DNA of 7,472 bases. It comes from SIG565 sp964607025 (GTDB lineage Bacteria; Bacillota; Clostridia; Oscillospirales; Acutalibacteraceae). Location of the stretch: NCBI GenBank assembly GCA_964607025.1, contig CAZSIL010000044.1, forward strand, positions 1-7,472, in the 5' to 3' direction. Under the pieces are notes generated by a model. The model was not told the DNA's origin. It saw only the letters and a program-made list of their open reading frames with translations, and did not search any database. This document shows positions 1 to 7,246 of the stretch, one piece after another (within the stretch, counting starts at the first letter, position 1; each line of letters opens with the position of its first letter). A program made the position numbers and the translations under genes.

Positions 1-804
1 GAAGATCATGGCGTAAATGTCCATAAGGATCACGCCGGTGAAGTAGAACAGATTCTTGTAGGCTGCCAGCAGTTCACGAAGCTGTGCGTCGTTTCTGCCA
101 ACGGTATTACTGTTGATAACGATGTCGCTGTCGAAGGACAGAGGAATGGTATTTTCGAACATGTAGTGGTTCACAACGAAAATGGGTGCATTATCGCCCT
201 CTGCCTTCCACGCATCCAGCTTGCTCTTCAGCCAAGCGAAGGAGTTATCGGAAACATAGATGGTATGACGGATGGGGTCGACATCGTTGCCTGCGATGGA
301 GTAGCTGCCATCGTCATTCAGCACCAAGCCGGCATTGCCGGTCTGCTTCATGTAGTCGGTGTTGATGGCCAGGTAATGGATGCCGTTATAGGTGGCGGCG
401 AAGTGATAAGGTGTATAACCCTCATCGGTTTTGGTGGTCTCCATCATCCACTCCAGCTCAGTTGCGTTCTTGGCAACTTTCGCCAGAATTTCCTTCATAT
501 GCTCCTCGTACAGCGGAGCTGCGGTCATATAGTTGGCAGAAGCGGAGGAATAGTAAATGTCGTGGTTGCCGAAGACATTGATGAAGAAAGCGTCATCCAG
601 ACCGTAGGTTGCGGTCATCATGCTCTTGTAGGTATTGTAAGCGCCGTTGACGACGGTGTCGGTGGGCTTATCAGCAAAGTCACCTGCGCTGAGCAGGGTA
701 TCGATGTCGATACCCAGGCTGACCAACTGAGAGGTAACCAGCTTGAAGTTTGCTTCCGTACCGTTGGCACCCAGGTGGATGTCAGACAGCAGCAGGACCG
801 TATT
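1..804 (-). other. Calcineurin-like metallophosphoesterase domain, cut at window edge
   Basis: Metal-binding motifs appear in the expected order: D-x-H in VLLLSDIHLG (Asp1938, His1940), G-D in LLSAGDFAD (Asp1972), G-N-H-D in NVFGNHDIYY (Asn2010, His2011), and the single-His motif in FVVNHYMF (His2143). These are the ligands of a two-metal phosphoesterase that hydrolyses phosphomonoesters, phosphodiesters or nucleotides. With the signal peptide, the domain would act outside the cell. The last motif, G-H-x-H, should follow the strand KNLFYFTG. Here FTG is followed by VILMDIYAMIF with no histidine before the edge, so the domain may be damaged, divergent or misassembled at that point. Confidence 0.88.
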
Positions 805-3800
805 GTTGGCAGCGCTCTCGGGAGCAGCCAGGAATTCTTCATACGCGGTACGCAGGGTGTTATACTGATTTGCCAGCTCCACATATTCGACCGGGGTCAG
901 GCTTTCGCAGGCGGTAACCACCGTCTGCAGAGTGGACAGCATTCCTGCCTTATAGGAATTGTATTCCTTACCCAACGCAGCAACACGTTCTTCGATCTGG
1001 TTTGCCAGATAACCGATGCGCTGCTCGTAATAGTTTGCCTGAACCTCAATGATGTTCATAGCGCCGCTGTACACAACGATATCATCGATGTAAGCGTTAT
1101 TCAAGCCATACTGGCCCAAAACGTCAGCACCGAAGGACAGCTTGTTCTCGCCCCAGGACTCGCTGGCGTAAGCGCTGATGCCGCTGGACTGGATCAGTTC
1201 GCCATCCACATAAATGGAGTAAGAGCCCTTTCTATCAACAGAAACTGTCATATAGTGCCATCTGTCGTCGTTGCCCTGCCAGTTGCCGTCGGTATCCATA
1301 TGACGGCCGCTTGCACTGGTGGCGCCGCCGCCGATAAACTTGTAGTGGGACATCTGATACAGGGACATACCGGTATGGTCAGCGGTGGTATCGGGCTCGT
1401 AGACATTCTGGTTGGAGAAGATCAGACCGCCCATTTTATAGTTGTAGATCAGGTTATTGGTGCCCGCGGTGGTAGAGTGCGCACTACGGGACCACTGGTC
1501 ACCGCCGCCCAGCTGGGACATATACCAGAAGCCTACGGTGTAGTTTTCCGTCCGGATATCATGGCCGCTGTCACTGAGGTCAATGGTAAAGTAGTTCTTT
1601 GCCTGCTGACCAAAGGCGTTGGCGATATACAGTGCGGTACCGCCGTCATAGCCGTAGCCCTCAACCAGACCGCAGTCGATCAGGCTGTTGATGTAGTCCA
1701 TGGTGGGATTGGTAACATCCAGGTAGTTCTTATAAGTATGGCTGTCGACCACGCCGATGGGATCGGTCAGCAGCTCGCCATACAGGGAAATGGAATTGCT
1801 ATTGCTGGAGGTGTCGGTAATACCGTTTTCGAAGTCCACCTTGGCAATGACGTTCAGATCCACATACTCAGAGTTTTCGAACAGAACATTGTCGTCCAGG
1901 GTGATGGTATAGCTGTCCTTGGTAACGCCGATGTTCAAGCTGGGCAGGATATACAGGTCGGTGTTATCCACAGAAAGGGTCAAAGTGGTGGGAACCTTGA
2001 CTGTACAGATCACATCGGGGTAATCAGTCTGTACGGTGGAGGTGGTGACGAACAGCTTGCTGAAAGCAGTCAGATCCACGCCCAGAGAGCCTGCGTAGTC
2101 ATAAACACTCAAGACCTTGCTGGTGGCGCTGAAGGCAGGCTGGCTGAAGCCGCTGGGGAGCGATGTCGCACCAAACAGGTTGACCGCCTGGAATGCATCC
2201 ATTCCGGGAATGGAAATGCCCGTGTAGCCGAAGTAGCTCAGCGTACGGGTACCCACAGTCACATAGCTGTTGGACCATTCACCAAAGATGGTGGACGCAA
2301 TGCTGAAGTCGGACTTCATGTTGACAACAAAGTTGCCCATCTTAGTAGCAGCCGCAATAGATGTATAGTCGATCATCTTATTGATGCTGCCGCCATTGAG
2401 GTTATAGGTGATGGTTCCAGAAACGCTGCCGCCGCTTCTGGGGGTATCATACAGGACCTTGACATAGCCGCCGTTCATATTCACTGTAATATCGCCGCCG
2501 TTGGCGCGACCGGAGCCGGGGGTCACGCTGCCGGTGATCACCACAGTGCCGCCCAGGGTAAGGGTAACATCCTGGGTGATGTCGCCCTTGTAGCCGCCAA
2601 GCAGGATCTGCTTCCAGGAGCCGCCGTACATTTCCAGAGTAGCGTTCTTGCAGTCTTCACCGGCAAAGCCAACATACAGCGTCAGCGTGCCGCTGCCGGA
2701 GGTAGTGACCGTCTTGTCAATGTACATATTCTTACCCAGATGCAGGTAGACCTGTGCGTCACCGACCACTTCGATATTTTCCAGACGGGTGTTGATGCCG
2801 AAGGTGAAGTGTGCCTTGGCACCGTTGAAGATCACCTGTGCGTTATAGTCCACATTGGTTCTGGGATCCAAAGAAGTCCAGGTGATCGTGCCGGTCTTTG
2901 CAGTATTGTACAGGGTCTTGTCAGCAGAAACGGTAACATTACCAACGAAAACGATGGTGCCGCCTGCGGTATCATCCAGCAGACCATAGGCACGCTCCAG
3001 CGTCTTGACCGCATTGGCAACGGTCGTACCGTCCTTGGAGTCGCTGCCATTGACACCGTCGATGTAGACCACATCGGTGGTCGTGCCGCCAAGGAACTTA
3101 ACGGTGCCGCCGCCAGTGGAATCCACAGTAACACCGGCGCTGTTGGCATCCGTCTCACTGGAATAAGCAGACAGCGTCAGGATGCTGCCGGTTTCCGCCT
3201 TAATGACAGTGCCGGAGGGCAGCGCATTGGCATACATCATATCCGCATTGCCGACCACATTCAGATAGAAGGGAGTCTTAGTCGCCTTGGTGGTATCGGT
3301 GTAGCAATCGGAGTAGCTGCCGAAGGAGGTAGCGATGGAGTCAGCAAAGCCGCCGTACAGATTGACGGTAACGCTGGGAATATAGTAATTCACGCCACTG
3401 GTGGCTATGGGTGCCCAAGCGCCCATGGTGCCGCTGATCAGATTGACGGTAATGGCGCCAGTCTGGCCGGAGCTGGCGGTGGGGGTGTGCATGACCTTGT
3501 CCACATTGCCGCCATTCTGGGTGTAATGGATAGCGCCCACATGACCCTTATTGGCACCGAAGAACAGTGCGCGGATATCAGCAGTGCCGCCCACGGTCAA
3601 GGTCACATCGCCAACGGTGTTGCTCTTGATGTTGGAGCCTGCGTAAACAGAGTCGTAGTAACCGCTGTTGATGGTCACATTGATGGCGCCACCGGTGGAG
3701 GTAGAGCCATTGTAGTCAGCGCAGAACAGCTTCAGCGTACCGGTGGAGGTGATGCCCTCGCCCAGAACCAGCTTTGCGCCGGAGTAGACATACACAGTGC

Positions 3801-6594
3801 CTGCAGTGCCGTCCAGAACGATATTGTTCAGCTCGGTATTATCGCCGAAGTAAACATAGATGCCGGAGCCGAAGGCAACAGAAGCCTTGTCGGTGATCAC
3901 AGGGGTAGTCTCTTCCACAATGTTATCGCCGGATTCGCCGCCGCCGGGGTTGACGGTGGTTTCAGTCTCGCCCTCTTCACCGGAATCCTCTTCAGTGATA
4001 ATGCCGGTGTAGTCCACATTGCCGTAGACGGAGGTGATGGTCACCTTGCCGGTGATGCCATAGTTGCGCAGATCAGCCGTTGCGCTGACGCTCAGAGCGC
4101 CGCAAACAACGATGGTGCCGCCAGCAGTCTTGGAGTTCGCCGCAATGAGGGAATATGCCTTGGTCAGGGTTGCAACGGCAGATTCGGGGGTCAGGCCGTC
4201 CGCACTGTCGCTACCTGCGTTCTTAACATAAATAACAATGGGTGTGCCGGTATCCTCTTCTCCGCTGCTGCCGCTGTCAGCGTACAGAACGGTGCCGCCG
4301 GTGGCAGATGCGCCGGAGGTATAGCCAACGGATGCGTTGACGACGGTGCCTGCGGGCAGAGCACCCTCGTTATAAGCAGAGAGGGTCAGGGTACTGCCGG
4401 TCTTGGCGTTGATGGTAGAGCCATGGGCAGGCAGCGTGCCGTTATAGGTAATGGTTGCGTTCTCCGCGATATTGATGGTAACAGGGGTAACTGTAGTGCC
4501 ACCGCTTTCGGTCTTACAGTTGGTCCAAGTGCCGAAGGAGGAGGGCAGAGTGGTTCCGTTTGCCACATTGATGGTGTAACTGGGAATCACATAATTGTTG
4601 CTTGCGCTGTAAGGTGTCATCTCAGTAACAGTGCAGCCGTTCAGATTCAAAACCACCGCGCCGGTGCTGCCGGAGCTGGCATTGGGAGTATGGGCGATCT
4701 TGGTCACAGTGCCGCTGATATTTGCGGTCAGTGCGCCGGTATGGCCCTTATTGCCGCCGGTAACCAGCAGGCGCAGGGTAACTCCGCTGCCCACAGTCAC
4801 ATTCACATCGCCCGCATAGGTGCTGGCAACGCCGCTGCCCATAAAAATGGTGTCATAGCTACCGCTGGAAACGGTAACGGAAACATCCTCGGCGTCTGCG
4901 GCTGAGCTGGCAGGATCGGAATCGCAGGCAAACAGCTTAAATGTGCCGGTAGTGGTAATGTTCTTGCCCAGCGTCATGTTCGTGCCGGTATAGAAGAAAG
5001 TCGTGCCGGAGGAAGCGTTGAGGGTAATATCGTGGATATAAGTATTTGTGCCGAAATAGATGTATACACCGGAACCAAAGTTCAAGCCCGCATTGTTGAT
5101 GGCATAGATCTCCACCATGCCGGTCACGCCGAGAGACTCCAGATCCGTGTTGGCAGAGACAGAAACAGCGCCGCAGACAACGATCTTACCGCCCTCGGAA
5201 GCATAGTTGGTCGCCAGATACTGATAAGCTTCTTCCAAAGTCTTGAAAGCAGCGCCTTCACTCTGACCGTTGCCGGAAGCGGTAACGCTGCCGTTGACAT
5301 AGACGGTGTTGGAGGAAGCGGAGGGTGCGGCGGTAGTCGTAGTGGGAGCTCCAGTAGTGGGAGCTTCGGTGGTGGGAGTAGTGGACTCACCGGCACCGAA
5401 GGTCACAGAGCCGGTAGCGGTAACGCCGCTGGGCTGTGCGGAGATATTGGGAATGCTCAGGCTGGCGCCGGAATTGACAGCGATGCTCTGATCGGACAGA
5501 CTGGTGCCGCTGTAAACGACTGCGCCGGACTCGACCACGATGTTATCATAAGCAGTGAAGTCGATCTTGCTGTCCAGAGTTCCGCTGAAGTCCTTCAGAG
5601 TCAGGGTGGAAGCCTTGCCGGAAGCCAGAGTGGGGATGGTCACAGAGAAGCTGTCGCCCATGACGAAGCTGCTGCTCATGTTGACGGTATAGTTACCGGT
5701 CACGGAGCCGGCACCTGAATCGCCGGTGTAGGGAATGATACCCTTCAGGGAAGTACCGCCGTTGTAGTTGACGGTGACATTGCCGGTAGACAGACCGGAT
5801 GCGTTGGGTGTGGAATAAATAGCGTTCACATCACCGCCGTTGACGGTAATGGTAACATTGCTGACACCCTTATCGTTGGTGGCATCCCAACCGCCAACGG
5901 AAATAAAGCTGGTGACATCAGCGGTACCATCAACAACGATCTGGCAATTGCCGGTAGCGTATCTGATGTTACTGGGATAAATGTACTTGAAAGTACCGGA
6001 ATTCAGTTCGATATAGCTGTCAACAGTGGAGAAGTAGGAGCCGCCCAGCACACGCAGTCTGGTATCCGGGTCTGTAATGGTAACGCCCTCGCCAAAAATC
6101 AGGCTGGTGTTGGCATGGAGGCGGAAATACTTGGAAGAAGTAGATCCCTCGATAATGCTGAGCGTAATATTCTCAAAAACGGTGGGACCGCTCAAGTCAA
6201 CATTACTATTGCCTGTATTTGAAAAATGCAGCACACCGCCGGAAACACCATAAGCAGAGGATGTACCGGTGATGTAGATGGTGCCGGTATGGGCATACTG
6301 CGTTGCGATCGAACCGCTCGAAACAGTACCCGCAACGATGATCAGGCCGGCCGTAGAGGCATTGTTCGTTGCCAGATAGCTCAACGCTTCTGTGATGGAT
6401 GTTGTCACGGTTGCGCTGCCGGCAGTATAGCTGGCGCCGTCGCCCGCGACGATGACCGTCCGCTCAGCGCTGATGGTAGGGATCACGCTTGCCGCGGATG
6501 CGGTGGGGATCAGATTACCGGGGATCATGGACAGCACCAGTACCAGTGCCAAAACCATTGCCAGAATCCGATTGCTGATGGTTTGATGATTCAT
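1..6594 (-). CDS. Giant secreted multi-beta-helix / LamG / metallophosphoesterase protein (3' end outside window)
   Basis: One frame stays open from the start to the left edge, about 2,198 codons, with no stop codon inside the window. Visible layout (residues from the ATG at 6594): signal peptide 1-34; four tandem beta-helix-like modules starting near 45, 429, 785 and 1174; an unassigned beta-rich stretch about 1440-1583; a LamG-like domain about 1583-1853; a helical, Glu/Ala-rich linker about 1853-1920; a calcineurin-like metallophosphoesterase from about 1931. The body is rich in Gly, Ser, Thr, Val and Asn, as expected of an extracellular repeat protein. Start choice: ATGs lie at 6600 and 6594, and AAGGAG at 6602-6607 is 1 base from the first but 7 bases from the second, so 6594 is preferred. 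It is transcribed alone from a visible promoter. Inferred role: a cell-surface or secreted protein that binds glycan or polymer and carries a phosphoesterase domain. Substrate and anchoring are unknown because the C-terminus is missing. I do not recognise a named gene. Confidence 0.9.
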   Translation of the reverse strand, partial: MNHQTISNRILAMVLALVLVLSMIPGNLIPTASAASVIPTISAERTVIVAGDGASYTAGSATVTTSITEALSYLATNNASTAGLIIVAGTVSSGSIATQYAHTGTIYITGTSSAYGVSGGVLHFSNTGNSNVDLSGPTVFENITLSIIEGSTSSKYFRLHANTSLIFGEGVTITDPDTRLRVLGGSYFSTVDSYIELNSGTFKYIYPSNIRYATGNCQIVVDGTADVTSFISVGGWDATNDKGVSNVTITVNGGDVNAIYSTPNASGLSTGNVTVNYNGGTSLKGIIPYTGDSGAGSVTGNYTVNMSSSFVMGDSFSVTIPTLASGKASTLTLKDFSGTLDSKIDFTAYDNIVVESGAVVYSGTSLSDQSIAVNSGASLSIPNISAQPSGVTATGSVTFGAGESTTPTTEAPTTGAPTTTTAAPSASSNTVYVNGSVTASGNGQSEGAAFKTLEEAYQYLATNYASEGGKIVVCGAVSVSANTDLESLGVTGMVEIYAINNAGLNFGSGVYIYFGTNTYIHDITLNASSGTTFFYTGTNMTLGKNITTTGTFKLFACDSDPASSAADAEDVSVTVSSGSYDTIFMGSGVASTYAGDVNVTVGSGVTLRLLVTGGNKGHTGALTANISGTVTKIAHTPNASSGSTGAVVLNLNGCTVTEMTPYSASNNYVIPSYTINVANGTTLPSSFGTWTNCKTESGGTTVTPVTINIAENATITYNGTLPAHGSTINAKTGSTLTLSAYNEGALPAGTVVNASVGYTSGASATGGTVLYADSGSSGEEDTGTPIVIYVKNAGSDSADGLTPESAVATLTKAYSLIAANSKTAGGTIVVCGALSVSATADLRNYGITGKVTITSVYGNVDYTGIITEEDSGEEGETETTVNPGGGESGDNIVEETTPVITDKASVAFGSGIYVYFGDNTELNNIVLDGTAGTVYVYSGAKLVLGEGITSTGTLKLFCADYNGSTSTGGAINVTINSGYYDSVYAGSNIKSNTVGDVTLTVGGTADIRALFFGANKGHVGAIHYTQNGGNVDKVMHTPTASSGQTGAITVNLISGTMGAWAPIATSGVNYYIPSVTVNLYGGFADSIATSFGSYSDCYTDTTKATKTPFYLNVVGNADMMYANALPSGTVIKAETGSILTLSAYSSETDANSAGVTVDSTGGGTVKFLGGTTTDVVYIDGVNGSDSKDGTTVANAVKTLERAYGLLDDTAGGTIVFVGNVTVSADKTLYNTAKTGTITWTSLDPRTNVDYNAQVIFNGAKAHFTFGINTRLENIEVVGDAQVYLHLGKNMYIDKTVTTSGSGTLTLYVGFAGEDCKNATLEMYGGSWKQILLGGYKGDITQDVTLTLGGTVVITGSVTPGSGRANGGDITVNMNGGYVKVLYDTPRSGGSVSGTITYNLNGGSINKMIDYTSIAAATKMGNFVVNMKSDFSIASTIFGEWSNSYVTVGTRTLSYFGYTGISIPGMDAFQAVNLFGATSLPSGFSQPAFSATSKVLSVYDYAGSLGVDLTAFSKLFVTTSTVQTDYPDVICTVKVPTTLTLSVDNTDLYILPSLNIGVTKDSYTITLDDNVLFENSEYVDLNVIAKVDFENGITDTSSNSNSISLYGELLTDPIGVVDSHTYKNYLDVTNPTMDYINSLIDCGLVEGYGYDGGTALYIANAFGQQAKNYFTIDLSDSGHDIRTENYTVGFWYMSQLGGGDQWSRSAHSTTAGTNNLIYNYKMGGLIFSNQNVYEPDTTADHTGMSLYQMSHYKFIGGGATSASGRHMDTDGNWQGNDDRWHYMTVSVDRKGSYSIYVDGELIQSSGISAYASESWGENKLSFGADVLGQYGLNNAYIDDIVVYSGAMNIIEVQANYYEQRIGYLANQIEERVAALGKEYNSYKAGMLSTLQTVVTACESLTPVEYVELANQYNTLRTAYEEFLAAPESAANNTVLLLSDIHLGANGTEANFKLVTSQLVSLGIDIDTLLSAGDFADKPTDTVVNGAYNTYKSMMTATYGLDDAFFINVFGNHDIYYSSASANYMTAAPLYEEHMKEILAKVAKNATELEWMMETTKTDEGYTPYHFAATYNGIHYLAINTDYMKQTGNAGLVLNDDGSYSIAGNDVDPIRHTIYVSDNSFAWLKSKLDAWKAEGDNAPIFVVNHYMFENTIPLSFDSDIVINSNTVGRNDAQLRELLAAYKNLFYFTGVILMDIYAMIF
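1040..1855 (-). other. LamG/concanavalin-like domain of the giant protein
   Basis: Residues about 1583-1853 show the usual order for a Laminin-G-like jelly roll. A strand with VDFENGITDTSSN comes first, then GTALYIANA, then YTVGFWYMSQ, then WHYMTVSVDRKGSYSIYVDGE, and finally NAYIDDIVVYSGAM leading into a helix. The W-H-Y-x-x-V-S-V-D and Y-x-D-D-I-x-V-Y-S/x-x-A patterns are hallmarks of LamG_3/concanavalin-A-like lectin domains. Such domains bind carbohydrate or other extracellular ligands, often with calcium. Here it sits directly before a helical linker and the phosphoesterase, so it may position that domain on a substrate (inference). Confidence 0.8.
2250..6462 (-). repeat. Four tandem beta-helix-like protein modules (about 1.1-1.2 kb each)
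   Basis: Module starts lie near 6462, 5310, 4242 and 3075. Modules 2-4 open with the same pattern: a YV/YI strand, a Gly-Ser/Asp turn, an aligned Lys/Ala-x-Leu-x-x-Ala-Tyr helix, then GG-(K/T)-I-V (NTVYVNGS..TLEEAYQYLA; IVIYVKNAGSDSADG..TLTKAYSLIA; VVYIDGVNGSDSKDG..TLERAYGLL). This opening resembles the DUF1565/pectate-lyase-like beta-helix families. Module 1 is degenerate (VIVAGDGASYT..ITEALSYLA). Further in, modules 2-4 repeat a GxxKGH/D motif, and all four carry a TP-x-(A/S)-(S/G)-G segment (TPNASG, TPNASSG, TPTASSG, TPRSGG) followed by strand-forming NxNGG-like turns. Modules 2 and 3 are the most alike, including IVVCGA and a shared Cys before the following strand region. No catalytic residues for polysaccharide cleavage could be assigned, so the modules are more likely structural or ligand-binding than enzymatic. 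Confidence 0.75.
6493..6594 (-). other. Sec signal peptide of the giant protein
   Basis: Residues 1-34 have a short polar start with one Arg (MNHQTISNR), a hydrophobic core (ILAMVLALVLVLSMI), and a c-region ending PTASA-A, which fits signal peptidase I with cleavage near residue 34 or 35. There is no lipobox cysteine, so a lipoprotein is unlikely. The protein is therefore predicted to be exported. Surface retention would need an anchor in the missing C-terminus, since none is visible here. Confidence 0.85.
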
Positions 6595-6601
6595 ACTCAT
6601 T

Positions 6602-6607
6602 CTCCTT
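6602..6607 (-). promoter_or_regulatory. Ribosome binding site of the giant gene
   Basis: AAGGAG on the minus strand. It lies 1 base before the ATG at 6600, which is too close, and 7 bases before the ATG at 6594, which is ideal. It therefore favours the second ATG as the true start. Confidence 0.8.
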
Positions 6608-6659
6608 CGCTTTCTTGTTAACTTGCGCTATTGATACAGCACTCCAACCTAACTATTAC

Positions 6660-6688
6660 ATTGTAAATGAATTGCTTTTTTAAATCAA
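6660..6688 (-). promoter_or_regulatory. Sigma-A-type promoter of the giant gene
   Basis: Reading the minus strand, TTGATT (6683-6688) serves as the -35 box and TACAAT (6660-6665) as the -10 box, separated by exactly 17 bases of AT-rich DNA. The -10 matches the consensus at five of six positions and the -35 at four of six. Transcription should begin near 6652, giving a leader of roughly 55-60 bases. A short inverted repeat, ATTGCT (6671-6676) and AGCAAT (6691-6696), brackets the -35 box and could be an operator, though it may be chance in AT-rich sequence. Confidence 0.75.
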
Positions 6689-6774
6689 TTAGCAATATGC
6701 CAAAAAAGTGCAGCTCCCCTTTGTGCAATTTTTCGGATACCGTTTCCGCACCCAAAAAGTGGAGCGGTTTAACA

Positions 6775-6799
6775 GGAAAACCCTCCGGCAAGGCCGGAG
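6775..6799 (-). terminator. Intrinsic terminator after dut
   Basis: A perfect 7-bp stem (CTCCGGC / GCCGGAG, 6783-6799) with a 3-base loop starts about 9 bases beyond the dut stop codon. On the minus strand it is followed by GG and then TTTT. The stem is strong but the T run is short and interrupted, so termination may be partial. It separates dut from the independently promoted giant gene. Confidence 0.65.
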
Positions 6800-6808
6800 A
6801 GCGCAACA

Positions 6809-7246
6809 CTATTTTCCAGTGGATCCGAAGCCGCCGGTGCCCCGGCAGGTATCTGTCAGTTCCTCCACTTCTTCATATGCGGGGGTCAAAACGGGGGTGA
6901 TGAGAAACTGCGCAACCCGCTCGCCGTGCTCTACGGTCTGGGGTGCCTTGCCGTGATTGAGCAGCACCACTCGGATCTCTCCCCGGTAGTCGCTGTCGAT
7001 CACGCCCACCTTGTTGGCAGGTGCCAGACCCCGTTTGGCACCCATGCTGCTGCGGGCAAATACCAGCCCCGCGCAGCCCTTGGGCACTTCCAGGGCAATG
7101 CCCGTGCCGATCCAGGCGGTTTCACCGGGCGCAATGGTCACCGGCGCTTCCAAGCAGGCATACAGGTCAGCCCCCGCTGCCTCGGCAGAGCCGTAGGTAG
7201 GGAGCGTTGCGTTGGGGGAAAGCTTTTTCACACGAATCGTACTCAT
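6809..7246 (-). CDS. dut: dUTP diphosphatase (dUTPase)
   Basis: Cytoplasmic enzyme that hydrolyses dUTP to dUMP and diphosphate, keeping uracil out of DNA and supplying dUMP for thymidylate synthesis. All five motifs of the trimeric family are present in order: GADLYA (motif I), FARSSMG (II), GVIDSDYRGE (III, with the catalytic Asp and the nucleotide-pocket Tyr), ERVAQFLI (IV), and the Gly-rich C-terminal arm RGTGGFGSTG (V), which closes over the active site. The length of 145 residues is normal for the family and the protein looks intact and functional. Two in-frame ATGs, 7252 and 7246, are possible. The AAGGA at 7256-7260 is 3 bases from the first and 9 from the second, so 7246 is preferred, although 7252 (147 residues) cannot be excluded. 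It follows the upstream membrane-protein gene by only 10-16 bases, so the two are probably cotranscribed, and a hairpin terminator follows. Confidence 0.97.
   Translation of the reverse strand: MSTIRVKKLSPNATLPTYGSAEAAGADLYACLEAPVTIAPGETAWIGTGIALEVPKGCAGLVFARSSMGAKRGLAPANKVGVIDSDYRGEIRVVLLNHGKAPQTVEHGERVAQFLITPVLTPAYEEVEELTDTCRGTGGFGSTGK

Noticed and set aside
166..4905. Plus-strand open frame of 1,579 codons
   Set aside because: It is exactly codon-aligned opposite a frame with a signal peptide and recognisable LamG and phosphoesterase domains. It starts at a GTG, has no signal, no domain I recognise, and a composition expected of reverse-complemented Ser/Thr/Val/Asn codons.
5032..5718. Plus-strand open frame of 228 codons with Gly/Ser-rich repeats
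   Set aside because: It continues the same antisense frame; the GS-rich part is the reverse complement of the Thr/Pro linker of the giant protein.
2250..6462. DNA repeats as a CRISPR array or mobile element
   Set aside because: The recurring segments are long, diverged and in coding frame as protein modules. There are no short identical repeats with uniform spacers, and no transposase or terminal repeats.
6226..6621. Plus-strand open frame of 131 codons
   Set aside because: It is antisense to module 1 and the signal peptide of the giant gene and runs through its ribosome binding site; it shows no recognisable domain.
6618..6809. Minus-strand open frame of 63 codons between dut and the giant gene
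   Set aside because: It spans the dut terminator and the giant gene's promoter, and its composition is that of noncoding AT-rich DNA; no good ribosome binding site was seen.
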